From: Planctobacterium marinum
GTDB taxonomy: Bacteria; Pseudomonadota; Gammaproteobacteria; Enterobacterales; Alteromonadaceae
Direction of reading: 5' to 3'
DNA: 64,000 nucleotides
Assembly (NCBI RefSeq): GCF_020687805.1
Contig: NZ_JAJEWQ010000007.1
Coordinates: 91,613 to 155,612 of the forward strand
The position numbers and the translations under genes were made by a program. Below the pieces are notes generated by a model. That model did not search any database. It was not told where the DNA came from and saw nothing but the letters and a program-made list of their open reading frames with translations. Positions 12,859 through 21,985 of this stretch are shown in pieces. Position 1 is the stretch's first letter; every line of letters starts with the position of its first letter.

Positions 12859-13263
12859 TTAACCTTCGTCGACAGCCACTGATAATGTTCCAATGCCCGC
12901 TTCTGCGGCCTGGTCCAGTACCTTAACAACGATACCGTGTGGTGCACCTTTGGCGGCTTTAACCACGGCAACGTCAGTTTCAACTTCTGCCAGATAGTTT
13001 TGAATGTTGGCGTTAACACGCTCAATATCAACCAGACGGTTGTTCATGTATATCTGACCGGTTTCAGTGATCAGAATGCTTACAGCATCAGATTTGGTTT
13101 GTTGCTGCTGTTGCTGGTCCTTTGGACGCTGAACTTCTAAGCCTTTTTCCTTCGCAAATGACGTTGTTACGATAAAGAAAATCAACATGATGAATACGAT
13201 ATCCAACATGGGTGTCATGTCGATATCTGCTTCGTCTTCTACTGTTTTATGCTTCTTAGCCAT
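12859..13263 (-). CDS. ExbD/TolR-family biopolymer transport protein (solitary)
   Basis: A 134-residue inner-membrane protein. It has a short cytoplasmic tail (KTVEDEADIDMTPMLDIVF), one transmembrane helix (about 19-40) bearing the conserved proton-channel Asp of PMLDIVFIMLIFFIVTT, then a periplasmic ExbD domain. ExbD works with ExbB in a proton-driven motor that energises TonB. Its sequence is of the type usually found in ExbB-ExbB-ExbD-TonB-TPR clusters of Alteromonadales, yet none of those genes is adjacent here. A glutamine run (QQQQQQ, about residues 70-75) follows the membrane segment. A terminator follows and 249 bp precede it, so it seems to be its own unit. Confidence 0.9.
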   Translation of the reverse strand: MAKKHKTVEDEADIDMTPMLDIVFIMLIFFIVTTSFAKEKGLEVQRPKDQQQQQQTKSDAVSILITETGQIYMNNRLVDIERVNANIQNYLAEVETDVAVVKAAKGAPHGIVVKVLDQAAEAGIGTLSVAVDEG

Positions 13264-13512
13264 TTAAATACTCCGTATCCGCTCATTTGGGAAATACATT
13301 CGATACGTTTGGTGTCGGTATCATTATCGTTATAGACACATTACTCGCCACCCTATGGTGACGGGAGACTTCCAACTATAGCCTGGTAAGTGCTTCGCTG
13401 CTATTAAAAAATACATGCTTCCCACAAAAAATAAACTGTTTTATAACAATTTTTCGGTGCCTGCTGGATTAATAACCAATCTGTGTCGCAACGCTTGTTA
13501 AAAAATTTACCC

Positions 13513-14562
13513 TCAGCTTACAGCGATACTCCGCTGTGCAGCCAAACCCATTGCTAAAACCACAGGATCGGTTTTTTGCCGTTCGATAAAACTGGTTTTA
13601 TCGCTCAGGCCAAACCAGTTATTGGCTATCAATGTTTGGGCCACTGCACCGCCCAATGTGGCGCCGGGACCTGTGATGATAAGCACCTCTGGCGCAAACT
13701 CTTTAATACTGACCTCGATGGCCTTGCTAAAATCATAGGTGCAGTTCACCTGGGTGCCCAGCGTATAACGATACAAGTCGGCAACAGAGGTGCTGTGTGG
13801 CTGCCAGATGTGACCTTCGCCATCCACCATGGGGATGGCGGGGGCAGCAAACAGTGATTCTGGTAATTGTTGTTGCCCTTTTATTGCTATCTCATCCAGC
13901 AAAGGCGTGTGGAATGCCGCGTGGTTAAATAAACGCATGGGATAACGGTTTTCCAGTTCAGGCAAATTCGTCATCAGGGCTTTTAAGGCCGCTTCATTGC
14001 CGCCAAACACCCTGTAACCGCCCAGGCGGATGGATTCATAAAGCTGACAACCGGGTTGCTGGTTGACCTGCTGTAATGCGGTCTGCACCTGGTCAAATCG
14101 ATCTGGGCTGAATTTCCAGTTATCGTCCACGATGGGATAGATAACCTGGCCGCCAATCAGGCCATCAGTCATCATGGACCCCATGGTATTGATGACCTTT
14201 GCAGCGTTGCCATGGCTTAAGGCTCCGGCAACTGCGCAAGCGATATACCAACCCATGGAATTACCGGTAACTGCAACGATATCGTATTTGTCCCGGTTAA
14301 TATCCTGAAAGTCACCGCGAGAGCAGGCATAAATCAATGACGAGGCATTCTCGCCTGCGGTGTGCAGGCGCATATTATATTTATCTGCGCTGTCCAACTC
14401 ACGAATTGTCGTTTGATTTCGGGTTTGTCGATCAGCATCAATGGTGTCTATCATGGCTTGCTTATCAGCGTGATAGTTAGCCAGGTAGCCCAGTTCTTCT
14501 TTGTTATAGGTTCCGCGGCCCGGGCAAATCACCAGGGCACGTTTTTTCTGTGTTTGCGACAT
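13513..14562 (-). CDS. FabD-like acyltransferase-fold protein (annotated in relatives as ACP S-malonyltransferase)
   Basis: A 349-residue protein of the malonyl-CoA:ACP transacylase fold. The nucleophile elbow is TGNSMGW (Ser102, in place of GHSLG) and the catalytic His is probably His218 in HAAFHTPLL. The Arg that binds the malonyl carboxylate in FabD should fall in the helix around VINTMGSMM, where I see no arginine. A malonyl substrate is thus doubtful and a neutral acyl group more plausible (inference). The gene begins one base after the stop of the E1-fusion gene upstream, so the two are almost certainly translationally coupled. This is not the housekeeping fabD, which sits in the fab cluster. 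Confidence 0.78.
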   Translation of the reverse strand: MSQTQKKRALVICPGRGTYNKEELGYLANYHADKQAMIDTIDADRQTRNQTTIRELDSADKYNMRLHTAGENASSLIYACSRGDFQDINRDKYDIVAVTGNSMGWYIACAVAGALSHGNAAKVINTMGSMMTDGLIGGQVIYPIVDDNWKFSPDRFDQVQTALQQVNQQPGCQLYESIRLGGYRVFGGNEAALKALMTNLPELENRYPMRLFNHAAFHTPLLDEIAIKGQQQLPESLFAAPAIPMVDGEGHIWQPHSTSVADLYRYTLGTQVNCTYDFSKAIEVSIKEFAPEVLIITGPGATLGGAVAQTLIANNWFGLSDKTSFIERQKTDPVVLAMGLAAQRSIAVS

Positions 14563-14563
14563 A

Positions 14564-16798
14564 TCAGGACACTTGTTTCAGTGGATTGTTATTGTTGAGC
14601 AGGTTTTGTGCTGCAGTAACGATACCCTGGGTATCAGGTAAAACCTCATAAGAGGCGCTGCCCAGCGGAATAAAGCTATCTTCAGCCGCAATCCGCGCTA
14701 TTTTGTCGGTAATGTTATGTTGCTCTTTCGCTTCGTGCAGTGCGGTGACTATCGCTTCGCTGATAGATCCGGTTTTACGGCATTCATCCACTACCAGAAT
14801 GTGTTCACACTCTTTAACGGCATCGATAATGCCTGCTTCGTTCAGGGGTGCCAGCCAGCGAATGTCTATTACGCGACAGTCGATGCCTTGTTCCGCCAGT
14901 TGTTTTTCTGCCTGACGGGACAGATAGTAGCCGTTACCGTAGCTGATGATGGCCAGTTGTTTGCCTTTACCAAAAACGCCAGGTGTGCCCAGGGATATGG
15001 AATTTGGGGTATCCGGGGCCGGATATTCAAAGGTCCACAAGCCATCACCTTCTTCATGTAAGTCTTTGCGCATATACATGGCGATGGGTTCCAGGAAAAT
15101 CACCACCCGTTGTTCTTCCTGAGCCAGGCGTACTGATTCCCGGAGCATAAATGCGGCATCTTCACCGTTCGACGGGCAAGCAACAATGAGGCCCGGAATA
15201 TCGCGGAATACAGCAAAGGAGTTATCGTTGTGGAAATGACCGCCAAACCCTTTTTGATAGGCCAGACCGGCAATACGGATCACCATTGGATTGCTAAACT
15301 GACCATCAGAAAAGAAGGGTAAGGTGGCGGCTTCGCCACGGATCTGATCTTCAGCATTGTGCACATAGGCTAAAAACTGAATTTCTGGAATAGGCAAAAT
15401 ACCATTGTGGGCCATGCCGATGGCCAGCCCTAAAATAGATTGTTCATCCAGTAGGGTGTTGATAACACGAGAGTTACTAAATTTTTCCACCAGTTTACTG
15501 GTGACGCTGTACACACCGCCTTTGCGCCCTATGTCTTCACCACAGAGCACAATATTGTCTTGCTCATTCATCAGATCCATCAGGGTCCAGTTGATGATTT
15601 TCGCCAGGTGCTGTTTTTTACTCAGATTGTGTTTTTCATGGGCAAACAGCTGCTCACGTGCCATCGTTTGCCTAAATTCTGGTGTGCTTCGCTTTGCTGG
15701 GAGCAGCGATTTAAGTACCTGCTCGGCGGAGGTCAACCTTGGGCGATCACCGGCAATATCCGCGATGGCGGCTATGCGTTGTTTCAGGGAGTGATACAGC
15801 TGAGTGATTTGCTCAGCCGTCAGGATATTGTTTTCCATCAAGAGTCGGGCGCTATGCAATAAGGGGTCCTGATGTTCAATGGCATCAATTTCTGCGCCTT
15901 TGCGATAGGAAAATTCACTATCGGAACCGGCGTGACCTAACAGCCGGACAGTGTGAAAATGCAAGAACACTGGCTTGCGTTTTTGTCGGGCTATTTTGAC
16001 TGCCTGACAGGCTTTAAGGTAAGTATCAGTTAAGCTCAGGCCATCGCATTCGATATAGGTCAGTTCTGGTCGATGGGCAAAATTTGCCTTTATCCAGCCA
16101 CCCGGGGTCGGGGTGGAAATACCAATGCCGTTATCTTCGCAAACAAACACAATGGGCATAGGAATCGATTGGAATGCCGCCCAGCAGGTGGCATTTATGG
16201 CCCCTTGCGCGGTGGAGTGGTTGGCCGAGGCATCGCCGAAATTACACAAAATTACCCCATCGTCTTGCAGGGCTCCATCCAGTTGCAGCTTTCTTTTAAG
16301 CGCTACGCTGAAAGCGGCACCGGCGGCTTTGGGCAGGTGTGAGGCGATGGTGCTGGTTTGCGGTGGAATAAACAGACTTTTGCTGCCCAATACTTTATGG
16401 CGTCCACCGGATGTCGGATCTTCACAGGAGGCGGCAAATGACAGTAGCATGTCATACAGCGGGGTTTGCCCTTTGACCTGCTTTGAGCGTTGGATCATAA
16501 AGGCACCACTGCGATAGTGTAAAAATGCCATATCGTCGTGACGGAATGCTTTGCCGTAAGCGGCGTTGCCTTCGTGTCCGGCACTGCCGATAGTGTAAAA
16601 GCTCTTACCGGCCTTTTGCATTTTACGGGACTGTAAATCCAGTAAACGGCTCATGATTTGGGTTTCAAACAAATCGATGAGTTCTTCTGGGGATAATCCG
16701 GAACTGGCAATATCGGTATGAGAACGGGGCGTAGGGAAGGTGCCGTTTTTCACGGCATCGAGAAATTTATCTTCGATTAACTGATTGCGATCCAACAT
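14564..16798 (-). CDS. Alpha-keto-acid dehydrogenase E1, fused alpha and beta subunits
   Basis: A 744-residue thiamine-diphosphate enzyme joining an E1-alpha domain (about 40-350) and an E1-beta domain (about 400-740), of the branched-chain 2-oxoacid dehydrogenase type. The ThDP-binding region reads NFGDASANHS...CEDNGIGIS. The beta part has LCGEDIGRKGGVYSVT, NTLLDEQSILGLAIGMAHNG and FGGHFHNDNS. E1 decarboxylates a 2-oxoacid and passes the acyl group to a lipoyl E2. No E2 or E3 gene lies nearby; the only partner is the FabD-like gene 1 nt downstream. The ATG at 16798 gives MLDRNQLIEDKFLDAV. Its substrate and acyl acceptor are open questions. Confidence 0.88.
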   Translation of the reverse strand: MLDRNQLIEDKFLDAVKNGTFPTPRSHTDIASSGLSPEELIDLFETQIMSRLLDLQSRKMQKAGKSFYTIGSAGHEGNAAYGKAFRHDDMAFLHYRSGAFMIQRSKQVKGQTPLYDMLLSFAASCEDPTSGGRHKVLGSKSLFIPPQTSTIASHLPKAAGAAFSVALKRKLQLDGALQDDGVILCNFGDASANHSTAQGAINATCWAAFQSIPMPIVFVCEDNGIGISTPTPGGWIKANFAHRPELTYIECDGLSLTDTYLKACQAVKIARQKRKPVFLHFHTVRLLGHAGSDSEFSYRKGAEIDAIEHQDPLLHSARLLMENNILTAEQITQLYHSLKQRIAAIADIAGDRPRLTSAEQVLKSLLPAKRSTPEFRQTMAREQLFAHEKHNLSKKQHLAKIINWTLMDLMNEQDNIVLCGEDIGRKGGVYSVTSKLVEKFSNSRVINTLLDEQSILGLAIGMAHNGILPIPEIQFLAYVHNAEDQIRGEAATLPFFSDGQFSNPMVIRIAGLAYQKGFGGHFHNDNSFAVFRDIPGLIVACPSNGEDAAFMLRESVRLAQEEQRVVIFLEPIAMYMRKDLHEEGDGLWTFEYPAPDTPNSISLGTPGVFGKGKQLAIISYGNGYYLSRQAEKQLAEQGIDCRVIDIRWLAPLNEAGIIDAVKECEHILVVDECRKTGSISEAIVTALHEAKEQHNITDKIARIAAEDSFIPLGSASYEVLPDTQGIVTAAQNLLNNNNPLKQVS

Positions 16799-16931
16799 GC
16801 TATAGGCTCATTATGTGGATAAAAATGGTTGAGCCTGCGGGGCAAAGCCCCTTGGCTCTGTCGTTAGGTGCAGAATAGGTTCTGCTTTTTATTGTTTTTA
16901 TTTTTACTCGTGCTGCAGTCTTAAAAGAGTT

Positions 16932-16948
16932 GCCCGGCAGAGCCGGGC
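16932..16948 (-). terminator. GC-rich hairpin after gcdH
   Basis: GCCCGGC-AGA-GCCGGGC is a perfect 7-bp stem 51 nt after the gcdH stop. On the leftward transcript it is followed by AACTCTTTT, a weak U-tract. A second GC hairpin (GGGGC-AAA-GCCCC) lies at 16839-16851. Confidence 0.5.
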
Positions 16949-16998
16949 GGGCACAGCGGTCAGGATTTATTATTATTATTGCCTGACGTTCTTAACTT

Positions 16999-18189
16999 TT
17001 AACCTGAAAATGCCTGTAACCCGGTTTGCGCTCTGCCCAAAATCAGGGCGTGCACATCATGGGTGCCTTCGTAGGTATTGACCGCTTCCAGGTTCATTAC
17101 ATGACGGATAACGTGAAACTCATCGGCGATACCGTTACCGCCATGCATATCACGGGCGACCCGGGCAATATCCAAAGCTTTGCCACAAGAGTTACGCTTG
17201 ATTAGCGAAATTCCCTCGGGAGCCAGCTTGTTTTGATCCATTAAGCGTCCGGCTTGCAAACAGGCGCTTAGGCCCAACGTAATTTCGGTTTGCATATCGG
17301 CCAGTTTTTTCTGAATCAGCTGGGTAGCGGCTAACGGTCGACCAAACTGTTCTCTGTCCAGAGTGTACTGACGCGCCGCGTACCAGCAGTATTCTGCGGC
17401 TCCTAATGCGCCCCAGGCGATACCGTAACGGGCTTTGTTCAGGCAGCCAAATGGTCCTTTGATACCCTGTACATTGGGCATCAGGTTTTCTTCCGGGACA
17501 AACACGTTGTCCATTACGATTTCACCCGTGATGGAAGCCCTTAATGAAAACTTGCCTTCGATTTTAGGTGCTGACAGGCCTTCCATGCCTTTGTCCAGGA
17601 TAAAGCCTCGTACTACACCGTCCAGTTTGCCCCAAACCACAAAGACATCAGCGATAGGGGAGTTGGTGATCCACATTTTCGTACCCGTCAGACGATAACC
17701 ACCGTCAACTTTTTCAGCGCGGGTCGCCATGCTGGCGGGATCAGAACCTGAATTGGGTTCAGTTAATCCAAAACAGCCCACCCATTCGCCACTGGCCAGC
17801 TTAGGCAGATATTTGTCTCGTTGGGCTTCGGAGCCGTAGGTATAGATAGGATACATAACCAGAGAAGATTGCACGCTCATGGCGCTGCGATAACCAGAGT
17901 CGACGCGCTCGACTTCACGAGCAATCAATCCATAGGCGACGTGATTTACTTCAGCGCAACCGTATTTTTCCGGGAGAGTACAACCTAACAGTCCTAGTTC
18001 ACCGAGTTCGTTCATGATGTCACGATCAAAGTGTTCGTGGCGGTTGGCCTCCAACACTCTGGGCATCAGGCGCTCCTGACAATATTGGTGGGCGCTGTCT
18101 CGGATCAGACGTTCGTCTTCTTCCAGAAAAGACTCTAGCAACAAGGGATCTTCCCAATTAAATGCAACTTTGGTTGAGGCAGAACTCAT
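16999..18189 (-). CDS. gcdH: Glutaryl-CoA dehydrogenase
   Basis: FAD-dependent acyl-CoA dehydrogenase of about 396 residues. It oxidises and decarboxylates glutaryl-CoA to crotonyl-CoA in lysine/tryptophan degradation and passes electrons to ETF. Diagnostic segments are [19 protein letters not shown]-like (here [14 protein letters not shown]), [31 protein letters not shown] and the C-terminal [17 protein letters not shown], whose Glu is the catalytic base. The ATG at 18189 (MSSASTK) has a GAGAG ribosome site; an upstream in-frame start at 18213 is less likely. It is divergent from a LysR gene with a palindrome between them, the usual GcdR-gcdH arrangement. Confidence 0.95.
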   Translation of the reverse strand: MSSASTKVAFNWEDPLLLESFLEEDERLIRDSAHQYCQERLMPRVLEANRHEHFDRDIMNELGELGLLGCTLPEKYGCAEVNHVAYGLIAREVERVDSGYRSAMSVQSSLVMYPIYTYGSEAQRDKYLPKLASGEWVGCFGLTEPNSGSDPASMATRAEKVDGGYRLTGTKMWITNSPIADVFVVWGKLDGVVRGFILDKGMEGLSAPKIEGKFSLRASITGEIVMDNVFVPEENLMPNVQGIKGPFGCLNKARYGIAWGALGAAEYCWYAARQYTLDREQFGRPLAATQLIQKKLADMQTEITLGLSACLQAGRLMDQNKLAPEGISLIKRNSCGKALDIARVARDMHGGNGIADEFHVIRHVMNLEAVNTYEGTHDVHALILGRAQTGLQAFSG

Positions 18190-18280
18190 TGAATCTCTCG
18201 GCGATGTAAGCAAATTGTTAATGGAGCCTAGTGTAAGCTTAAAACAAGATAAATAAAAAATATATTTTATTGAGGTTTGA

Positions 18281-18297
18281 TATAGGTAAAATCTATA
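18281..18297. promoter_or_regulatory. Candidate LysR operator between gcdH and its regulator
   Basis: TATAG-N7-CTATA is a perfect interrupted palindrome containing the T-N11-A layout of LysR-family binding sites. It lies 19 bp upstream of the LysR start in the 100-bp divergent promoter region. Confidence 0.6.
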
Positions 18298-18315
18298 GCT
18301 GATTAAGACAAGTCA

Positions 18316-19149
18316 TTGGTGGGAAAATTGGATCTCAGAGCATTGCGTTATTTTGTGGCGGTTAAAGAAACCGGCAGTATTAGCGGCGCGGCAAGGCGTT
18401 GTTATGTGGCACAGCCTTCGATTTCTTCATCACTTAAACAGCTGGAAGAAACCGTGGGTAAATCTTTGTTTAGTCGCCATACCCGCGGTATGAAAGCTAC
18501 CGAGGCGGCTGAACAGCTATATCCATTGGCTAAACAGCTGTTGGGGCAGGCCAGTGCCATCGAGGAGTTGTTTAAAACCGGGCGACAGAAGTTGCCCTTT
18601 CGACTGGGGGTAGTGCGTGGTCTTGGGGTGCAGCGGATGAGCCGCATACTGCAAAAGTTCACCAGTGAAAACCCAGATATCGAATTGACCTTAGTGCCCC
18701 CGGAAGAAGATTGTGACGCCCGCATTATTAATGAAACCATGCTGCAAAATCGTGAGCAGATGCAATTTATGTGGCAGGAAGCGTTTCAGATAGCCATTCC
18801 AGCAGGGCATCCGCTGACCCTGAAAAGTCGCCTGAATTTAGCGGATCTCGATGGTCTGGCATTTATTCAGCGTATGCCCTGCGAAGGTGGCTTGGCACTG
18901 CAAAATAAACTCAATGCCGCTGGTCTTAAATTGGATGTCAGGGCCAGAATTCAGACCATCGAATACGCCATCGGCCTGGTTAAAGCTGGTGTTGGCTGTG
19001 CATTGCTACCTAATTACAAAGAGATTGCCAATGAAGCTGAAATGCAATTTCGACAAATCACTGACGAACCTTTTTCCAGGCGCATCGTTCTGGCCTGGCA
19101 GCAAAATTCAGACATTGTCAGCTCCCTGATTGAGATAGTGCAGAGTTAA
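18316..19149 (+). CDS. LysR-family regulator (GcdR-like)
   Basis: A 277-residue LysR-type regulator with an N-terminal winged helix (LRALRYFVAVKETGSISGAAR..QPSISSSLKQLEE) and a periplasmic-binding-protein-like effector domain. Divergence from gcdH and the shared palindrome suggest it activates gcdH, probably with glutarate as inducer as described for GcdR in Pseudomonas; that is inference. The start is uncertain: TTG 18316, GTG 18319 and TTG 18328 (giving the typical xDLRALRYF) are all possible. Its TAA overlaps the stop codon of the opposing 2Fe-2S subunit gene. Confidence 0.85.
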   Translation: MVGKLDLRALRYFVAVKETGSISGAARRCYVAQPSISSSLKQLEETVGKSLFSRHTRGMKATEAAEQLYPLAKQLLGQASAIEELFKTGRQKLPFRLGVVRGLGVQRMSRILQKFTSENPDIELTLVPPEEDCDARIINETMLQNREQMQFMWQEAFQIAIPAGHPLTLKSRLNLADLDGLAFIQRMPCEGGLALQNKLNAAGLKLDVRARIQTIEYAIGLVKAGVGCALLPNYKEIANEAEMQFRQITDEPFSRRIVLAWQQNSDIVSSLIEIVQS

Positions 19150-19610
19150 ATCTCCCTGGCTAACTCCAGAGCCGCTTGATTGATGCCTTTTGCAATGCGT
19201 TCGTAGGTGCCGCAACGGCAAATGTTTCCGGACATGGCGCTGCGGATGGCGTCGTTGTCAGGGGCCTTATTAGATTGCAATAAATGGGTTGCCGACATCA
19301 GTTGTCCTGATTGGCAGTAGCCGCATTGCGGGACGCTGTGTTCCAGCCAGGCCGCCTGTAAAGCCTGCAATTCAGGGATATTGTCGTTTTCGATAGTTTC
19401 TATACTTTTGCCTTTGGCTTGTGCCAAAGGTAACAAACAACTGCGTATGGGTTTGCCGTCCAGCAATACGGTGCAGGCTCCACAAAGTCCCTGACCACAG
19501 CCAAATTTAGTGCCGGTGAGTTGTACTTCTTCCCGTAAAAACCACAATAAAGGCATCTCTGGATCAGCTTGAGTGGTTATTTCCTGCTGATTGATGGTGA
19601 GTTTAATCAT
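19146..19610 (-). CDS. (2Fe-2S)-binding small subunit of a molybdenum hydroxylase (IorA-like)
   Basis: A 154-residue iron-sulphur subunit of the xanthine oxidase family. The N-terminal plant-ferredoxin-type cluster is held by Cys38, 43, 46 and 58 (GCGQGLCGACTVLLDG...C) and the C-terminal helical cluster by Cys96, 99, 131 and 133 (CGYCQSG...CRCGTY). It passes electrons from the molybdenum centre of the large subunit encoded 29 nt upstream. Length and arrangement match isoquinoline 1-oxidoreductase alpha subunits and related aldehyde dehydrogenases; there is no FAD subunit, so electrons probably go to a cytochrome. The real substrate cannot be told. Its stop overlaps the LysR stop by 3 bp. Confidence 0.9.
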   Translation of the reverse strand: MIKLTINQQEITTQADPEMPLLWFLREEVQLTGTKFGCGQGLCGACTVLLDGKPIRSCLLPLAQAKGKSIETIENDNIPELQALQAAWLEHSVPQCGYCQSGQLMSATHLLQSNKAPDNDAIRSAMSGNICRCGTYERIAKGINQAALELAREI

Positions 19611-19639
19611 GCTATGTGCTCCTGATGATGAGGCCCGGA

Positions 19640-21883
19640 TTAGTCCAGTGCAATCTGATGTTGTTGTAATATTTCTGCGCTGATGGGCAGTTGGGTTATG
19701 GGGTGACCGCTAATACTGGTCAGGGCATTGGCAATCGCGGGTTGTATGGTGCCCTGAAGTTTTTCGCCCACTCCCATCGGCCAGGCGTCACTTTCTATGG
19801 TGTGCAGTTCAATGGGGATTTGAGAGCCGAAGCGGGGCAGCGGATAGTCATGATAGTTGGTCTGCTGCACCTGACCTTTTTCGATGGTGATTTTGTTGTG
19901 CAGTAACATGCCCAGGGCAAAGATACTGGCCCCCTCTACCTGGGATAGCAAACCATCGGGGTTGATGATGGTGCCGTGATCTAAAACCAGAATTAGCTTT
20001 TCCGGTTTCCAGATATTGTTACTCCTGGTCAGTACAAAAGCGGCGGCGTTGTAGTACTGGTAGGGACCCTTAGGCGCTTTCTCGAATCCGAAAGCATAGC
20101 CAAGTTTGCGATTGGGTTGTTGTTCGTAGGGTTCACAGGCTTTGCGCAGCTTGGTAAGCACCGGCAAAGCCCGCTCGTTGTCAGTGTGTCGCTGGCGATA
20201 TTGCAAGGGATGAAGCTTGTGTTTCTTTGCCAATTCTTCCATCACCACTTCCCGGCTGAAATTGGTGTAGCCATGGCTGATACCACGCAGAATGCCGGTA
20301 TGCAGTGGCGCTTTGTTCAGCGTCACGCCACAACTAAAGTGCTCACTTTGATAGAGCGAAATTTCAGCGCCACCATAGGCTATCCAGTCTCCGCCGTCGG
20401 TATCACGTTCCTCAAGGGAAAAGTGCCAGGCCTTTGTAGACAGGCTGGCGACATTGTGTTGCCAGGCCTGTAACTGGCCTTTGTCATCCACACTGGCGCT
20501 GACTTTCTGGGCATTAAGTGGGCGATAAAAGCCGTGCTGAATGTCATCTTCCCTGGACCAAATCACCTTGACCGGATAAGACACCTGACGGGCAATCGTG
20601 GCGGCTTCCACCACAAAGTCTTCCTGCGCCCGGCGACCAAAACCACCGCCCATCAAGGTTGTATTAAAGTCGATTGCTTCTGGAGTAAGCTCAAATAATT
20701 CCTGAAGCTTTTGCTTAGCGTTATTGCGGTTTTGGGTAGGTGCCCAAATCTGCAACTGGCTTTCTGTTTGCCAGGCAACACAGTTCATGGGTTCCATAGT
20801 GACATGGGTAATAAAAGGGAATTCAAAGTGCAATTCAAATCTTTGCTCGCTGGCAGCGTTAGCCAACTGTGTGCTGAAATCGCCTCTTTCATTGTGTTTT
20901 TGCGCCGGTGTATCCAGTTGTCCGCGAAAGGTCTGCATTAAACTATGGGACGAACTGTTACTGAAATCACTGTTGTTCCAAACCGGATTGGCCACTTTTC
21001 GTGCGAGACTGGCATGCCAATAATTATCCGCCACAATGACCACACCCTGTGGAATGCTAAAAGTGTCCAGTACACCCTTTTGTTGTTTCACGCTTTTTGC
21101 ATCGAATGAAATTAGCTGGCTACCTGCCACTGGCGGCCGGATAAGCACGGCGGTTTTCATGTCGGGTAAGCTGACATCTATGCCAAATTTGGCACGGCCA
21201 TCCACTTTTTCTGCCATATCCAGACGTTTAACACTGCGGCCTATCTGGGTGTATTGCTCAGGTGTCTTGCGGGTAAACTTCTCAGGAAGCGTGGTATCCT
21301 TTAACAGTCCTGCCAGTTCGCCATAGCTGAGTTTTTGGCCTGTGGGGCGGTGATAAATATAGCTGTTTTGGGTGTACAGGGATTCTGCATCTACCTGCCA
21401 GATTGCCATGGCCTGATTAACTAAAAGTTGCCGCAGTTGTGCACCGGCATCACGGTGGAATTTCCATCCGAGAAACGAACTAATGGCCCCGATCGTATTT
21501 TGAGGGCCGAATTGTTGGGGATCTGCACCGGCCTGTTCCACTTGTTTCAGTAATGACCAGTCGGCGTCCAGCTCATCCAGCAGATATTGCGCCTGAATAG
21601 TGGTGGCACCCTGTCCCATCTCCGAACGACAGTTGAATAATGTCATGCTGTTGTCGGCGTGAATTGCAAGCAATGGGAAGCGCACTGGCTTTGCAGTATG
21701 GCTCTCATTTGAGCCTGTTCTCGCTGCTGCGGGAATATGTATCGCCGATACCATGAGTGCACCACCTGCCAGTGAACACTTTAAAAATGTTCTGCGGGAG
21801 GGATTCTCGCTTTGGTGGGGATTGCCCGAAATCGGTTTCGTTAGCGGATTGTTCTTACTAAGGTTGGTTAACTTGTTTGCCAT
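19640..21883 (-). CDS. Molybdopterin-binding large subunit (IorB/aldehyde dehydrogenase-like), Tat-exported
   Basis: About 747 residues. A twin-arginine signal (SRRTFLKCSLAGGALMVSA) marks export as a folded cofactor-loaded enzyme with its small subunit. The molybdenum cytosine dinucleotide fold is indicated by SEMGQGATTIQAQYLLDEL, TLMGGGFGRRAQEDFVVEAA, LHTGILRGISHGYTNFSREV and the active-site Glu in GVGEKLQGTIQPAIANAL. This is the short, periplasmic xanthine-oxidase-family type (IorB/quinoline-type), which hydroxylates aldehydes or N-heteroaromatics. The ATG at 21883 is chosen; 21895 (ATG) and 21898 (GTG) are alternatives. The regulator gene 21986-23671 lies just upstream in the same direction. 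Maturation genes are not present. Confidence 0.88.
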   Translation of the reverse strand: MANKLTNLSKNNPLTKPISGNPHQSENPSRRTFLKCSLAGGALMVSAIHIPAAARTGSNESHTAKPVRFPLLAIHADNSMTLFNCRSEMGQGATTIQAQYLLDELDADWSLLKQVEQAGADPQQFGPQNTIGAISSFLGWKFHRDAGAQLRQLLVNQAMAIWQVDAESLYTQNSYIYHRPTGQKLSYGELAGLLKDTTLPEKFTRKTPEQYTQIGRSVKRLDMAEKVDGRAKFGIDVSLPDMKTAVLIRPPVAGSQLISFDAKSVKQQKGVLDTFSIPQGVVIVADNYWHASLARKVANPVWNNSDFSNSSSHSLMQTFRGQLDTPAQKHNERGDFSTQLANAASEQRFELHFEFPFITHVTMEPMNCVAWQTESQLQIWAPTQNRNNAKQKLQELFELTPEAIDFNTTLMGGGFGRRAQEDFVVEAATIARQVSYPVKVIWSREDDIQHGFYRPLNAQKVSASVDDKGQLQAWQHNVASLSTKAWHFSLEERDTDGGDWIAYGGAEISLYQSEHFSCGVTLNKAPLHTGILRGISHGYTNFSREVVMEELAKKHKLHPLQYRQRHTDNERALPVLTKLRKACEPYEQQPNRKLGYAFGFEKAPKGPYQYYNAAAFVLTRSNNIWKPEKLILVLDHGTIINPDGLLSQVEGASIFALGMLLHNKITIEKGQVQQTNYHDYPLPRFGSQIPIELHTIESDAWPMGVGEKLQGTIQPAIANALTSISGHPITQLPISAEILQQHQIALD

Positions 21884-21985
21884 AAAAAGGTCCATCACTG
21901 CCTGATGTGTTGACCCTATGACTAGGTGCTATATAACACCACTATAGTTTTCTATAATTATTTAAAATCTTTATTATTCATAAGT

